From assembly GCF_000421165.1 (NCBI RefSeq), contig NZ_ATWI01000008.1, positions 186,001-250,000 on the forward strand: 64,000 nucleotides of DNA. The letters run 5' to 3'. Each line of letters begins with the position of its first letter. Position 1 is the stretch's first letter. Below the pieces are notes generated by a model. It worked only from the letters and a program-made list of their open reading frames with translations, searched no databases and was not told the DNA's origin. This stretch comes from Marinobacter daepoensis DSM 16072 (lineage in GTDB: Bacteria > Pseudomonadota > Gammaproteobacteria > Pseudomonadales > Oleiphilaceae). This document shows, piece after piece, positions 27,686-36,864 of this stretch. The translations under genes and the position numbers were made by a program.

Positions 27686-27708
27686 ACCGGCATCGCCGGA
27701 TGTCCCTG

Positions 27709-27734
27709 AAAGGCTGCCTTGTGCAGCCTTTTTT
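27709..27734 (+). terminator. Intrinsic terminator of hemN
   Basis: AAAGGCTGC (27709-27717) pairs with GCAGCCTTT (27723-27731), 5-base loop, with a T-run continuing through the 3' arm. Confidence 0.9.
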
Positions 27735-28161
27735 GTTGATGATCGTTGTATCCGATCTTGTCAGAAATAATGCACGCTAATGTTATGAGGTCTAAAGACT
27801 GGACTCTGGTCTGGTTTTTGCGTATGGTTTGGCCTTCCTTGCCCATAGTGTTGGATGTGCTTGCCTGCAATACAGGTTTTCCGCTAATTCTGGTGTTTTC
27901 TGGAAAGCAGTGACCCCTGCAGCACTCGCGCGCGTCCGTTAAACAGGATGGAAATTATAATGACGTCTAAATACTTCAACAGGCTGCTGTGCCTTCTAAG
28001 CTTTCCTTAGCGTAACTTTCTTCTGATTTTCGGTGCTGCTCAGCGCCCCTGTTACCAGTTTGCCCTTCCGGAACCTGCATCGGTCTTTACGGTCGCGGGC
28101 GCACTCTGTCTGTGCCTGTGGGGGAGGGTGTTTGATGTTGTGAAAAAATACGAGGTCCGGT
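27735..28161 (+). other. Long leader/intergenic region before the sodium:solute symporter gene
   Basis: About 430 bases with no convincing gene. A short frame at 27960-28010 (ATG, 16 codons, MTSKYFNRLLCLLSFP) has AGGATGG about 8 bases upstream and could be a leader peptide, but nothing proves it is translated. I found no clear FNR box or sigma-54 promoter. The stretch 28128-28163 just before the symporter is open in another frame. Confidence 0.4.
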
Positions 28162-29838
28162 TTGAACGAGAACGGTTTTACGCAGTTTTCAACAGCGACC
28201 GTCTTGCTGTTGCTGGCCGCTTTTTACGGCGGCACCTATCTACTGACACTGCTGATCAAGAAAGACAAAGAAGACACCTCCGGGTTCATGGTGGCCGGGC
28301 ACCATGTGGGTTTCGGCATGGGCGCGGCCAGTATGACGGCCACCTGGATCTGGGCCGCTTCTTTCTATGCCGCCGCCTCCTCCGGCTATAAATATGGCGT
28401 GTCCGGCCCCATTCACTACGGGTTCTGGGGCGCGTTGATGATTCTGTTCATTTACCCATTCGGTCGTCGCTTCCGGCAACTGGCCCCCAATGGCCACACT
28501 CTGGGTGAACTCATTCATGCCCGCCATGGCTCTTCAAGCCAGTTAATTCTGGCGGTTTCCAACATTATGGGCAGCATCATCAGCCTGATGGTGAACTTCA
28601 CCGCCGCCGGGGCTCTGGTGTCGGTGCTCTCACCGCTGTCGTTTGAAACCGGTGTGATTGTCGCAGGCGTGGGCGTTCTTGCTTATACCCTGACTTCGGG
28701 CTTCCGGGCGTCGGTGTTCACTGACTTCGCCCAGCTGGTGGCGTTGATGGCCATCGCCATCATTATTATTCCCGCAGTACTGTTTTCCGCCGGGGGTACC
28801 GGGGTGATGGTGGAGGGCCTGAGCCGGATGACCGACGAGCAGGCCAGTTTGTTCTCGGTGGATGCCATCATGAATCAGGGCGCGCCCTTCTTTGTGGCCG
28901 TACTGGCCTATGCCATTGGTAACCAGACCATTTCCCAGCGCTTGTTTGCGGTGCGGGAAAAGCACATCAAATCCACCTTCATTACCGCCACGCTGGGTTA
29001 CGGTGCCATTGTGATTGGCCTTGGCATGATTGGGCTGATGGCGTTGTCGGTTGGCATGACGCCAATCGAGGGTGAGTTGAACAACCTGATTCCGCAGATG
29101 GTGTCTACCTATCTGTCGCCGTTCTTTGTGGCGCTGTTTTTTGTGCTGGTGATCGGCTCCCTGTCATCGACTGCCGATTCCGACCTGTCTGCGCTCTCAA
29201 CCATCATGATGGCGGATGTATACGGTAAGAATCTGGCAGGTGATAACCCCAACCCTAAAACCATGATGCTGGTAGGGCGCATTACCATGATTGTTGCCAC
29301 AGCGGCGGGTCTGATCTTTGCCAGTTTCTCACTGGATATTCTGGTCATGCTGGTGTTTGTGGGGGCCCTGTGGGGAGCCATTGTGTTCCCGGTTATCGTG
29401 AGCTGTTACTGGGACAGAGTAACCAACGCCGCATTCACCTGGTCGGTGGCCATTGCCATGGCGATGTTCTGCATTGCCCGCTTTGAATTGCTGGAAATGA
29501 CCGGTCTGACCGTACTGGCGTTTGAAGTGCTGGCGTCGGTTGGTGGTGCGGTGGTGGTTGGCCTGATGGTGTTTGGCTTTTTTGGGCGCCCGGCGGGCCT
29601 GGCGGCGGGTTTTGTAACCTTGCTGGCCATGCTGGTCTATGCCACCGGTTTCCTGCGGGATTACGGCGTATTGATGGCCTCCCTGACGGCCTACGGAACC
29701 AGCACCATTGTGTGCACAGCAATGACGTTGTTCAGCAAAGAAAGGTTTGATTTTGACCTCATTCGCCAGCGCGTTGGCAGCTACGACGAGGTGGAAATCG
29801 AAGACCACTCAGACTACTTACCGGAGGGTGCAAAATGA
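28162..29838 (+). CDS. Sodium:solute symporter (SSS family)
   Basis: 558-aa, 13-helix SSS-family transporter. Family signatures are GHHVGFGMGAASMTATWIWA near residue 45 and the helix-9 region VIGSLSSTADSDLSALSTI, which contains the Ser/Thr residues of the Na2 site. Start is TTG at 28162, preceded by GAGG; the frame is closed just upstream (TGA at 28141), so no ATG is available before residue 42. The next gene overlaps its stop, as for transporters with a small companion subunit. The substrate cannot be read from sequence. Confidence 0.9.
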   Translation: MNENGFTQFSTATVLLLLAAFYGGTYLLTLLIKKDKEDTSGFMVAGHHVGFGMGAASMTATWIWAASFYAAASSGYKYGVSGPIHYGFWGALMILFIYPFGRRFRQLAPNGHTLGELIHARHGSSSQLILAVSNIMGSIISLMVNFTAAGALVSVLSPLSFETGVIVAGVGVLAYTLTSGFRASVFTDFAQLVALMAIAIIIIPAVLFSAGGTGVMVEGLSRMTDEQASLFSVDAIMNQGAPFFVAVLAYAIGNQTISQRLFAVREKHIKSTFITATLGYGAIVIGLGMIGLMALSVGMTPIEGELNNLIPQMVSTYLSPFFVALFFVLVIGSLSSTADSDLSALSTIMMADVYGKNLAGDNPNPKTMMLVGRITMIVATAAGLIFASFSLDILVMLVFVGALWGAIVFPVIVSCYWDRVTNAAFTWSVAIAMAMFCIARFELLEMTGLTVLAFEVLASVGGAVVVGLMVFGFFGRPAGLAAGFVTLLAMLVYATGFLRDYGVLMASLTAYGTSTIVCTAMTLFSKERFDFDLIRQRVGSYDEVEIEDHSDYLPEGAK

Positions 29839-29969
29839 CCAATGAACTTGTTTACGGTGCTTACATTCTTGTCTGGCCAGCGTTGACGCTGGGTGTTCTG
29901 GCCGTGATTTGCGGCGCGGTTGTCCGTGATGTTCGTCGCGCCCGCAAGTCCGGCGAAGACCTGGTGTAA
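29835..29969 (+). CDS. 44-aa transporter-associated small membrane protein
   Basis: ATG at 29835 overlaps the symporter stop (ATGA). One hydrophobic helix (YILVWPALTLGVLAVICGAVV) followed by a basic tail (RDVRRARKSGED). Strict translational coupling and the shape (single helix, positive C-terminus) match the small subunits that accompany some bacterial Na+ symporters. GGAGG lies 9 bases upstream. Confidence 0.8.
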   Translation: MTNELVYGAYILVWPALTLGVLAVICGAVVRDVRRARKSGEDLV

Positions 29970-29980
29970 GCCAGAAGAGA

Positions 29981-30009
29981 AGTCCGGGCTGCCCCGCAGC
30001 GCCCGGACT
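29981..30009. terminator. Bidirectional hairpin between symporter pair and chemoreceptor gene
   Basis: AGTCCGGGC (29981-29989) pairs with GCCCGGACT (30001-30009) over an 11-base loop. It separates two convergent transcription units. A T/C-rich stretch follows only on the minus strand. Confidence 0.75.
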
Positions 30010-30017
30010 GTTACGGT

Positions 30018-32039
30018 TTAATTGGCAACGCGGAACTGGTTTGCCAGATCCTGCAGTTGCCGGGCCAGCCTTGCCTGCTCCTGAGTCACCTGACTGATCT
30101 CCTGAGAACCGGTCAGGGTCAGTATGGCGGTCTCGCTGACCGATTCCATGTTGCCTGCCAATTCCCGGGTAACAGCCACCTGTTGTTCAGAGGCGGTGGC
30201 GATCTGGGTCGCCATGTCGGAGATGCTGTTCACGTCTTTCAGGATGTCAGCAAAGGTTTTCTCCATCTCGGCCGCCTGTTCACTGGTCTGGTCGGCCAGT
30301 TTGTGGCTGGTGATGATGGAGCGGCTGGCGTTGTCGGTAATGCTTTTGAAGCCGTTGATGATGTCTTCAATCTGGGTGGTGGATTCGTGGGTCTGTTGTG
30401 CGAGCGTACGTACCTCATCTGCCACCACCGCAAAGCCACGGCCATGTTCACCCGCCCGCGCTGCTTCGATGGCGGCATTCAGGGCCAGCAGGTTGGTCTG
30501 ATCGGCGACCTTTCGGATAACATCAACCACATCGCTGATGGTGCTGCTCCGGTTTTCCAGCTCGTCGATGACCTGGTTTACTTCCTGAACCGATTGCGCG
30601 AGTTCTCGGATCTGGGCAACGCTGGTGTGCAGAACTTTTTCGCCGGTCTGGCTTTTTTCCATGGCGCGGTTGGAGGCATCAGCCACATGCAGGGTGTTTT
30701 GTGAAATTTCTTCAGAGGTCGCCGACATCTCCTCGGTGGCGGCCGCGACCTGTTCGATCTGTTGCTGCTGCTCCTTAATCTGCGCGGAGTTCTGCCCAGC
30801 GGTTGAACTGGTTTCTTCCGTCGCAGTGGCCAGTTGCACACTGGCCTTGTCAATCTGCAGCAGAGCGTCGGCAAATCGTTCCAGGAGTTCATTGAGCGCA
30901 CGGGCGATGGTGCCGGTCTCGTCTTTTCCGGATACGGGAATACGGTGGGTCAGATCTTTGTTGTCCATCACACTTCGGACCCCGTTCAGAAGCTGGTTCA
31001 CTTGTCGGTGGATGGCGTGGACCATGAAGACCATCAGGGTGATCACGAGGGCAAACGCAATGCCTGCCAGCACTGAGACCTGGATCAGCTCTGAACGGGC
31101 GTGCTCGACAGCGGCAGCCGCGTGCTGGTCAATTCGCGCCAGTAGTTCGCTCCGGACCTGGTTCATGGACTGGATCCGCTCGGTTGAGGTAGTAAACCAG
31201 TCTGCCGCGTTGAGCGAAGACAGGCCGTCGGGACCACTTAACAGCGTACTTCGCAGCCTTTCCATTGCCTGATGCTGCGGTGTGTTTCCCAGGCCTTCCA
31301 GTTGTTCCCGGGTGCCGGAACCGGATTCCAGCATCGACATGGCGGAGTACAGGAAAGCCGACTGTCGCCCGGCGAGAGCGGATACGCTTCCCACGGCTGG
31401 GAGATCAAAGTTGCCACTGCGTATCAGTCCCGCCCCGGAGGCCCGTTCCCGCCCCGCCATTTCGGCAGCTTCGGCAAGGGCGAAATAGGCATTGATCTGT
31501 CGGGTCAGGTCGGGGTCGGAGGCCCGGCGGACCAGCAAGGGGAGGCGGTCAATGATTTCCATGATCAGAGCGGTATACCGGGATCCTGACTGGCCGGTGG
31601 TTATGCCCTGGCGGTCGATGTCCTGCCGCAGGGTTCCGAGGTTACCGCTGTCTTTCTCAAACCGCTCCAGGCTGGCCTGAAGGGTGTCGTCGAACCGGAC
31701 GTTGTCGAGCAGGGCTGAAAGGTTGGCGCGGTATGCGGTCAGGCTCTGGTCGGTAGCTTTTCGCTGGTTCTGCAGATTAAGGGCCGCCGTAGCCTCTCCG
31801 GACGATCCTGGGGTACTGGACAGCAGGACAGCGGAGCGCCCACGTTCTTTCTGAAGTGCTTCGACCATTGGGTCCCCAATCTCGGCGAGCCTGACCATGG
31901 CCTGAAGTCGTTGCATGTTGTTCAGTTGATCCATGTCGCGGGAGAGGCTCTGAAACGCGAAGAGCAGGATCACAAGAAGGGCTGGTAGCACCAGAGTAAT
32001 CAGCTTACCCCGCATGGAGAGGTTGTTGATGAACGTCAT
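30018..32039 (-). CDS. Methyl-accepting chemotaxis protein with nitrate/nitrite-sensing NIT domain
   Basis: 673-aa transmembrane chemoreceptor: helix 1 (about residues 13-30), a long periplasmic NIT domain (about 45-300; [18 protein letters not shown] and [15 protein letters not shown] are typical), helix 2 (about 320-342), HAMP, then a cytoplasmic signalling domain with the conserved tip [23 protein letters not shown] domains sense nitrate or nitrite, so this receptor probably directs cells towards the electron acceptor used by the neighbouring genes. No C-terminal CheR pentapeptide is seen. No other chemotaxis genes are nearby. Confidence 0.93.
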   Translation of the reverse strand: MTFINNLSMRGKLITLVLPALLVILLFAFQSLSRDMDQLNNMQRLQAMVRLAEIGDPMVEALQKERGRSAVLLSSTPGSSGEATAALNLQNQRKATDQSLTAYRANLSALLDNVRFDDTLQASLERFEKDSGNLGTLRQDIDRQGITTGQSGSRYTALIMEIIDRLPLLVRRASDPDLTRQINAYFALAEAAEMAGRERASGAGLIRSGNFDLPAVGSVSALAGRQSAFLYSAMSMLESGSGTREQLEGLGNTPQHQAMERLRSTLLSGPDGLSSLNAADWFTTSTERIQSMNQVRSELLARIDQHAAAAVEHARSELIQVSVLAGIAFALVITLMVFMVHAIHRQVNQLLNGVRSVMDNKDLTHRIPVSGKDETGTIARALNELLERFADALLQIDKASVQLATATEETSSTAGQNSAQIKEQQQQIEQVAAATEEMSATSEEISQNTLHVADASNRAMEKSQTGEKVLHTSVAQIRELAQSVQEVNQVIDELENRSSTISDVVDVIRKVADQTNLLALNAAIEAARAGEHGRGFAVVADEVRTLAQQTHESTTQIEDIINGFKSITDNASRSIITSHKLADQTSEQAAEMEKTFADILKDVNSISDMATQIATASEQQVAVTRELAGNMESVSETAILTLTGSQEISQVTQEQARLARQLQDLANQFRVAN

Positions 32040-32108
32040 GGCAGGACCTCGTCAATGAGAATGGGCTCCATTGTGATCAAGTGTAGCAGCTGGGGCCATT
32101 GGCGCATC

Positions 32109-32126
32109 GGGGTAGATGATGGGGTA
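32109..32126. promoter_or_regulatory. Possible NarL-type half-sites between chemoreceptor and ubiU
   Basis: Two GGGGTA hexamers start 12 bases apart (32109 and 32121). On the minus strand they read TACCCC, close to NarL heptamers (TACYYMT). The chemoreceptor starts at 32039 and ubiU at 32323, so either gene could be the target. No good FNR box lies in this 283-base gap; a perfect palindrome GTTGCC-GGCAAC (32292-32303) sits 20 bases before ubiU. Confidence 0.3.
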
Positions 32127-32322
32127 CTTTTCGTTCTGTAAGTGGTTGTAAGTAAAGGTTAATCTTTTGATGTTTCGAGAGGTTTCTGGGGCCTTCGTAG
32201 TTCTGCGTAGAGTATTCCCTTGTAGGTAGCGTGATGGTTTCGTTGCTTCCGCTGACGAAGGTCAAGGTGCGCTAACTTGCTGACGGGTAAGGTTGCCGGC
32301 AACGTGTCTAGCGGAGAGTATT

Positions 32323-33318
32323 ATGGAACTTGTATGCCCGGCAGGCAGTCTTCCCGCCCTCAAGGCGGCCGTGGATAACGGCGCCGATGCGGTCTACTTC
32401 GGTTTTCGGGATAGCACCAACGCCCGCCAGTTCGCGGGCCTGAACTTCAATGATAAGCGAGCGGCTGAGGGCATTGAGTATGCCCGTTCCCGAGGCAGTC
32501 GCGTGTTCTGCGCCATCAATACCTATCCGCAACCCGATGGTTGGGAGCACTGGAAATCGGCGGTAGACCGCGCAGCGGCTCTCGGCGTGGACGCGATTAT
32601 TCTGGCTGATATGGGGCTGCTGGAATACGCCGCCAACAAGCATTCGCATATTCCCCGGCACCTCTCGGTTCAGGGGTCGGCGACCAGCCATGAAGCCCTA
32701 TCATTTTACAAAGACAATTTTGATATTCGCAGAGCGGTGCTGCCCCGGGTTCTGTCGCTGGATCAGGTGCGTGGTGTGGCCAGACACAGCCCGGTAGAGC
32801 TGGAGGTATTTGCGTTCGGAAGTCTTTGCATCATGGCCGAAGGGCGCTGTTACTTATCGTCTTATCTTACCGACGAGTCTCCCAACACCCGTGGGGCCTG
32901 TTCACCCGCCAAAGCGGTGCGCTGGCAGGAAACCTCTCTGGGGTTGGAGTCTCGCCTGAACGATGTCCTCATTGATCGCTATGGCCCGGGTGAATCCGCC
33001 GGGTACCCGACCCTCTGCAAGGGGCGTTTCGAGGTAGAGGGCAGTATCTATCATGCGATTGAGGAACCGGTCAGCCTGAATACGCTGGATCTGCTGCCAG
33101 AGCTGCAAGCCCTGGGCATCTGCGCAGTCAAAATCGAGGGTCGCCAGCGGAGCCCTGCCTACATTGCGGAGGTTGCCCGAACCTGGCGACAGGCGCTGGA
33201 CCGGGTACAGAACAGCCCTGATCATTTTTCCGTGGACGGTGCCTGGAATAGCACGCTCGCGGGTCTTTCGGAAGGCGGCCTGACCACCATCGGCGCCTAT
33301 CACCGCAAGTGGAAATAG
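32323..33318 (+). CDS. ubiU: UbiU, O2-independent ubiquinone hydroxylation subunit (U32 family)
   Basis: 331-aa U32-peptidase-family protein that, with UbiV and UbiT, allows ubiquinone synthesis without oxygen. The four 4Fe-4S cysteines are visible: [19 protein letters not shown] and LCKGRF. Begins [18 protein letters not shown], the family N-terminus, so ATG at 32323 is chosen. ubiV follows after 13 bases. In Pseudomonas aeruginosa UbiUVT supports denitrification, which fits the location. Confidence 0.95.
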   Translation: MELVCPAGSLPALKAAVDNGADAVYFGFRDSTNARQFAGLNFNDKRAAEGIEYARSRGSRVFCAINTYPQPDGWEHWKSAVDRAAALGVDAIILADMGLLEYAANKHSHIPRHLSVQGSATSHEALSFYKDNFDIRRAVLPRVLSLDQVRGVARHSPVELEVFAFGSLCIMAEGRCYLSSYLTDESPNTRGACSPAKAVRWQETSLGLESRLNDVLIDRYGPGESAGYPTLCKGRFEVEGSIYHAIEEPVSLNTLDLLPELQALGICAVKIEGRQRSPAYIAEVARTWRQALDRVQNSPDHFSVDGAWNSTLAGLSEGGLTTIGAYHRKWK

Positions 33319-33331
33319 GAGTCTCCCACCC

Positions 33332-34225
33332 ATGATGAAACTATCGCTTGGGCCGATCCTGTGGTTCTGGAACAAACCGTCGGTCTTTGAGTTTTATGCC
33401 AAGGCGGCCGAGTGGCCGGTTGACACTATCTATCTGGGCGAGGTGGTGTGCTCCCGGCGCCGGGAACTGAAGCCGGATGACTGGCTGGCACTGGCGCGGG
33501 ACTTAAAGGCTTGTGGCAAGAATGTGGTGCTCTCCACGCTGACTCTTATTGAATCGGAGGCGGACCTGCGCCGTTTGCGCCGGTTCTGTGAACAACAGGA
33601 CTTTCTGGTGGAAGCCAATGACCAGAGTGCATTGCAGGTGGCGATCCGAAATCAGATTCCATTCGTGACGGGCCCTTCGATGAACATATACAACGTAGCG
33701 ACCCTGAAAATCCTCGCTAAACAGGGGTTGCGTGGTTGGAACCTGCCGGTCGAGTTGGGTAAAGACACGCTGGCTCAGTTGATGAATGGATTGAGGGAGG
33801 AGGGGCTGGATTTGCCTTCGGAGGTCTTCTCCTGGGGGTTTCTACCCCTCGCCTGGTCTTCCCGCTGCTTTACCGCACGCCACTACAATCTGCCCAAGGA
33901 CCATTGTGAGTTCCGCTGCCTGGAACACCCGGATGGCCTGGAGCTTCGTTCCCGGGAGAACCAGGAACTGTTCCGTCTGAACGGCATTTCTACGCTATCC
34001 GGTTCCCGTTACGACCTGATGCGTGAGTTGCCGGAGATGGAACGGATGGGGGTCGGGACGGTACGCCTGAGCCCGGAGCACCAAGGGATGGACGAGGTGG
34101 TGAAGCGTTTTGATCAGGTACGCCGGGGTGAAGCACCGGCTACCGACCCGCTGCAGCTGGTGGAAGCGCCGCCGTGCAACGGGTACTGGTATGGCAAGCC
34201 GGGGATGGATCGGGTCAATGTGTGA
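33332..34225 (+). CDS. ubiV: UbiV, O2-independent ubiquinone hydroxylation subunit (U32 family)
   Basis: 297-aa partner of UbiU. Its 4Fe-4S cysteines are one in [10 protein letters not shown] and three in [19 protein letters not shown] (12 and 3 residues between). GGAG lies upstream of the ATG pair at 33332. Co-transcribed with ubiU. Ends just before a G10 tract. Confidence 0.95.
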   Translation: MMKLSLGPILWFWNKPSVFEFYAKAAEWPVDTIYLGEVVCSRRRELKPDDWLALARDLKACGKNVVLSTLTLIESEADLRRLRRFCEQQDFLVEANDQSALQVAIRNQIPFVTGPSMNIYNVATLKILAKQGLRGWNLPVELGKDTLAQLMNGLREEGLDLPSEVFSWGFLPLAWSSRCFTARHYNLPKDHCEFRCLEHPDGLELRSRENQELFRLNGISTLSGSRYDLMRELPEMERMGVGTVRLSPEHQGMDEVVKRFDQVRRGEAPATDPLQLVEAPPCNGYWYGKPGMDRVNV

Positions 34226-34226
34226 T

Positions 34227-34236
34227 GGGGGGGGGG
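34227..34236 (+). repeat. Homopolymeric G10 tract after ubiV
   Basis: Ten consecutive G immediately after the first T of the post-stop region of ubiV, in a 143-base gap before the flavocytochrome gene. It is outside both coding regions. A length error in assembly is possible. Confidence 0.9.
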
Positions 34237-34368
34237 AGATAGTGCCGCTCGCCCATTAGTAAAAACGTAAAGGTTATGTAAATCGACGCAGGCTTGATGC
34301 AGCGCAAGCTTCCGGTGCCGGAGTCGCCGTATTTTTTAGCGGATTCACACGGCGCTGAGGAGCGTGTC

Positions 34369-35700
34369 ATGTCTCGTCTTGCATGGTTTTTCTGGGGAAT
34401 TTTGGCGGTTGTGACCGGACTCTGGTTTGCCGCTGACAGCTTATGGGTGAGCCCATTTTCCTATTTTCCCTTCCGGTCTGTGTTCGTCCAGTATTCTGGT
34501 GTGCTGGCGGTTGCCCTGATGGCAGTGGCGCTGTTGCTGGCGTTGCGGTTGAGGGTGTTTGAACAATGGCTGGGAGGCCTGGACAAAGTTTATCGGCTGC
34601 ACAAGTGGTTGGGCATTGGTGCATTGATAATGGCTACGCTGCATTGGTGGTGGGCCAAGGGGACCAAGTGGATGGTGGGCTGGGGGTGGCTTGATAAGCC
34701 CGTCCGAGTAGGTGCCCCACCTGAGTATACCGGCCTTGAAAGCTGGTTTCGCAGCCAGCGTGGGTTGGCTGAAACCCTGGGAGAGTGGGCGTTTTATATC
34801 GCGGCGGTACTTCTCGTTCTGGCGCTGGTAAAAGCCTTTCCCTACCACCTGTTCCGTAAAACCCATAAATGGCTGGCGGTGATGTTCCTGCCTCTGGCCT
34901 GGCACAGCGTGGTCCTGATGAAGTTTGAGTACTGGGCCGCTCCCGTGGGTTGGTTGGTGGTCGCGATGGCACTGGTGGGCAGTGTGGCGGCTGTCTTGTT
35001 GCTGGCGGGATGGCCCAGGCGTGTTCGCCGGGTCGCGGGTGAGATTGTTTCAGTATGTCGTTACCCGGATCTGCACGTATTTGAGTGCCAGGTCCGGGTG
35101 GCTGACGGGTGGCGGGGGCATCGGCCCGGGCAGTTTGCTTTCGTTACCTCCGACGGGCCTGAAGGCCCTCACCCTTACACCATTGCCTCGGACTGGAACC
35201 CAGAAAGCCGTTGCCTGAAGTTTGTCGTCAAGGAGTTGGGGGATCATACCCGTCGCGCCAGCCGCCGGGTTTGCGAAGGTTTGCCGGTAACGGTGGAGGG
35301 ACCTTACGGAGGTTTTACCTTTGAAGACGACTGTCCGGTTCAGATCTGGGTGGGCGCAGGTATTGGTATCACGCCGTTCATCGCCCGGATGGACTACCTC
35401 GCCAGGCACCCGAGCAGCCAGACCATATACCTGTTCCACACCACGGCGGATATCAGCCATGACGCGCTTGATAAACTGCGCATCGATGCTGAGGCTGCCG
35501 GCGTTAACCTGATCATTCGCCGAAGCCGGGCAGAGGGGCGGCTGACGCCAGAGGCGGTCCGGGATGCGGTGCCCGGGTGGCCGGAAGTCAGCGTGTGGTT
35601 CTGTGGCCCGGTCGCTCTGGGCCAGAGTCTGTTCCATCAGTTCGAGCGTTGGGGGGTGCCCCTCCGGCGGCTTCATCGGGAGCTGTTTGATATGCGTTGA
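34369..35700 (+). CDS. Ferric-reductase-like transmembrane flavocytochrome
   Basis: 443-aa protein: six N-terminal helices of the ferric reductase/NOX type with heme-ligand histidines (VYRLHKWLGIG, TLHWWW, FRKTHKWLAV, LAWHSVVL), then a cytoplasmic FAD domain (HRPGQFAFV, HPYTIASDW) and NAD(P) domain (GAGIGITPF, WFCGPVALG). It would move electrons from NAD(P)H across the membrane. ATG at 34369 chosen because GAGGAGC lies upstream and the helix run starts there. The acceptor is unknown; the location after ubiUV hints at anaerobic redox use but could be coincidence. Confidence 0.88.
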   Translation: MSRLAWFFWGILAVVTGLWFAADSLWVSPFSYFPFRSVFVQYSGVLAVALMAVALLLALRLRVFEQWLGGLDKVYRLHKWLGIGALIMATLHWWWAKGTKWMVGWGWLDKPVRVGAPPEYTGLESWFRSQRGLAETLGEWAFYIAAVLLVLALVKAFPYHLFRKTHKWLAVMFLPLAWHSVVLMKFEYWAAPVGWLVVAMALVGSVAAVLLLAGWPRRVRRVAGEIVSVCRYPDLHVFECQVRVADGWRGHRPGQFAFVTSDGPEGPHPYTIASDWNPESRCLKFVVKELGDHTRRASRRVCEGLPVTVEGPYGGFTFEDDCPVQIWVGAGIGITPFIARMDYLARHPSSQTIYLFHTTADISHDALDKLRIDAEAAGVNLIIRRSRAEGRLTPEAVRDAVPGWPEVSVWFCGPVALGQSLFHQFERWGVPLRRLHRELFDMR

Positions 35701-35710
35701 TGGAGGCGGG

Positions 35711-35768
35711 GATGTTTTCTCTATATCTGGTTTTTGGATTACCAAAAGATAAAACATCTGTTTTTAAG
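35711..35768 (+). terminator. Nested hairpin terminator after the flavocytochrome gene
   Basis: Outer stem GATGTTTT (35711-35718) with AAAACATC (35751-35758); inner stem TTTTGG (35732-35737) with CCAAAA (35742-35747); then TGTTTTT. Probably terminates the upstream gene. The region is clearly more AT-rich than its surroundings. Confidence 0.6.
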
Positions 35769-35786
35769 ATAACTTTCCGATCTTTA

Positions 35787-35802
35787 GAATATCCATATAT
35801 TC
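35787..35802. promoter_or_regulatory. Perfect dyad upstream of the YeiH-like gene
   Basis: GAATAT-CCAT-ATATTC, 19 bases before the ATG at 35821, flanked by AACTTT (35771-35776) and AAAGTT (35804-35809). It may be an operator for a LysR-type or other dimeric regulator, or a 5' UTR hairpin. No regulator gene is adjacent. Confidence 0.4.
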
Positions 35803-35820
35803 AAAAGTTCGGAGAGGGCG

Positions 35821-36834
35821 ATGATCAGGGGATTGGGGGTGTGTGCATTTCTGACGCTGGCTGGATATGGCATAGCGTCGTTGCCGCCAGTTCAGAAAAC
35901 AGGCCTGGGGCCTCTGGTGTTTACCCTGTTGTTGGGACTGGTACTCGGTAATCTGAGGCTCAGCAGCCGGTTTGGAAATGTGGCCGCTGGGTTGAGCTTT
36001 TCCTCCCGCTGGTTGCTCAGAACCGGCATTGTCCTGTTCGGGTTCTCGCTGACTCTGCAACAATTGATGGTTCTTGGTCCCGGCGTGGTGGTCCTGGATG
36101 TTCTGGTGGTGTTGACCATCACCACCGCTGGATACTGGCTGGGCACTCGCTGGCTGAAACTGGACCGGGAGACGGCGATTCTTACCAGTGCGGGCAGCGC
36201 AATCTGTGGGGCGGCAGCGGTCTTGGCCACCGAAGGCACCATCCGGGCACGCCCGGCAGCTACGTCCATGGCGGTCGCTACGGTGGTGCTGTTTGGCACT
36301 CTGGCGATGTTTGCCTATCCCATTCTCTACCCGGTCATGGGTTGGGATGAAGGGCTTTACGGCGTCTATATTGGTTCCACGGTGCATGAAGTGGCCCAGG
36401 TGGTTGCTGCGGGTGGGGCGGTTGGTCAGGACGCGTTGAGCAATGCAGTGATCGTGAAATTGGTGCGGGTGATGCTGTTAGTGCCCTTCCTGCTGGTGAT
36501 TGGCCAGATCTGGAAGCGCTACCGGGTGTGTGATTCAGAGGGAGCCGATGGTGATGCGGTTGCGGGAAAACGGAAGCTGGTCATTCCCTGGTTTGCTTTC
36601 GGTTTTATGGGGGTGGTCGGGCTGAACAGTGTGTTGCCATTGCCCGGGCAGTTGCAAAGTGGGCTAGTGCTGGCCGGTCAGGTTGCCATGACGATGGCGA
36701 TGGCTGCGCTGGGGTACCAGACCCGGATTGAGGCTTTGCGCAGCCTGGGGATGAAGCCGTTTGTGCTGGCCTTGTGTCTGTTTATGGCGCTGGTGGTTGG
36801 GGGGGCCTTGGTTACCCCGCTGATTTTGGGGTAA
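35821..36834 (+). CDS. YeiH/UPF0324-family membrane protein (putative anion exporter)
   Basis: 337-aa inner-membrane protein with about ten helices; segments LLGLVLGN near the start, TSAGSAICGAAAVLAT in the middle and GSTVHEVAQVVAAGG are characteristic of the YeiH family. Members are linked to sulfonate, sulfite or other sulfur-anion export, with experimental support only for some. GGAG precedes the ATG at 35821. Not obviously tied to denitrification. Confidence 0.88.
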   Translation: MIRGLGVCAFLTLAGYGIASLPPVQKTGLGPLVFTLLLGLVLGNLRLSSRFGNVAAGLSFSSRWLLRTGIVLFGFSLTLQQLMVLGPGVVVLDVLVVLTITTAGYWLGTRWLKLDRETAILTSAGSAICGAAAVLATEGTIRARPAATSMAVATVVLFGTLAMFAYPILYPVMGWDEGLYGVYIGSTVHEVAQVVAAGGAVGQDALSNAVIVKLVRVMLLVPFLLVIGQIWKRYRVCDSEGADGDAVAGKRKLVIPWFAFGFMGVVGLNSVLPLPGQLQSGLVLAGQVAMTMAMAALGYQTRIEALRSLGMKPFVLALCLFMALVVGGALVTPLILG

Positions 36835-36864
36835 CCCGGAGCACTCTGAGCTCTGCTCTTGTCG

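Noticed and set aside
28128..28391. 87-codon frame overlapping the symporter start
   Set aside because: Out of frame with the symporter and without family resemblance; the symporter frame has clear SSS motifs from residue 1.
32075..32088. FNR box upstream of the chemoreceptor gene
   Set aside because: Only one half-site (TTGAT on the minus strand) is good; the other half matches poorly.
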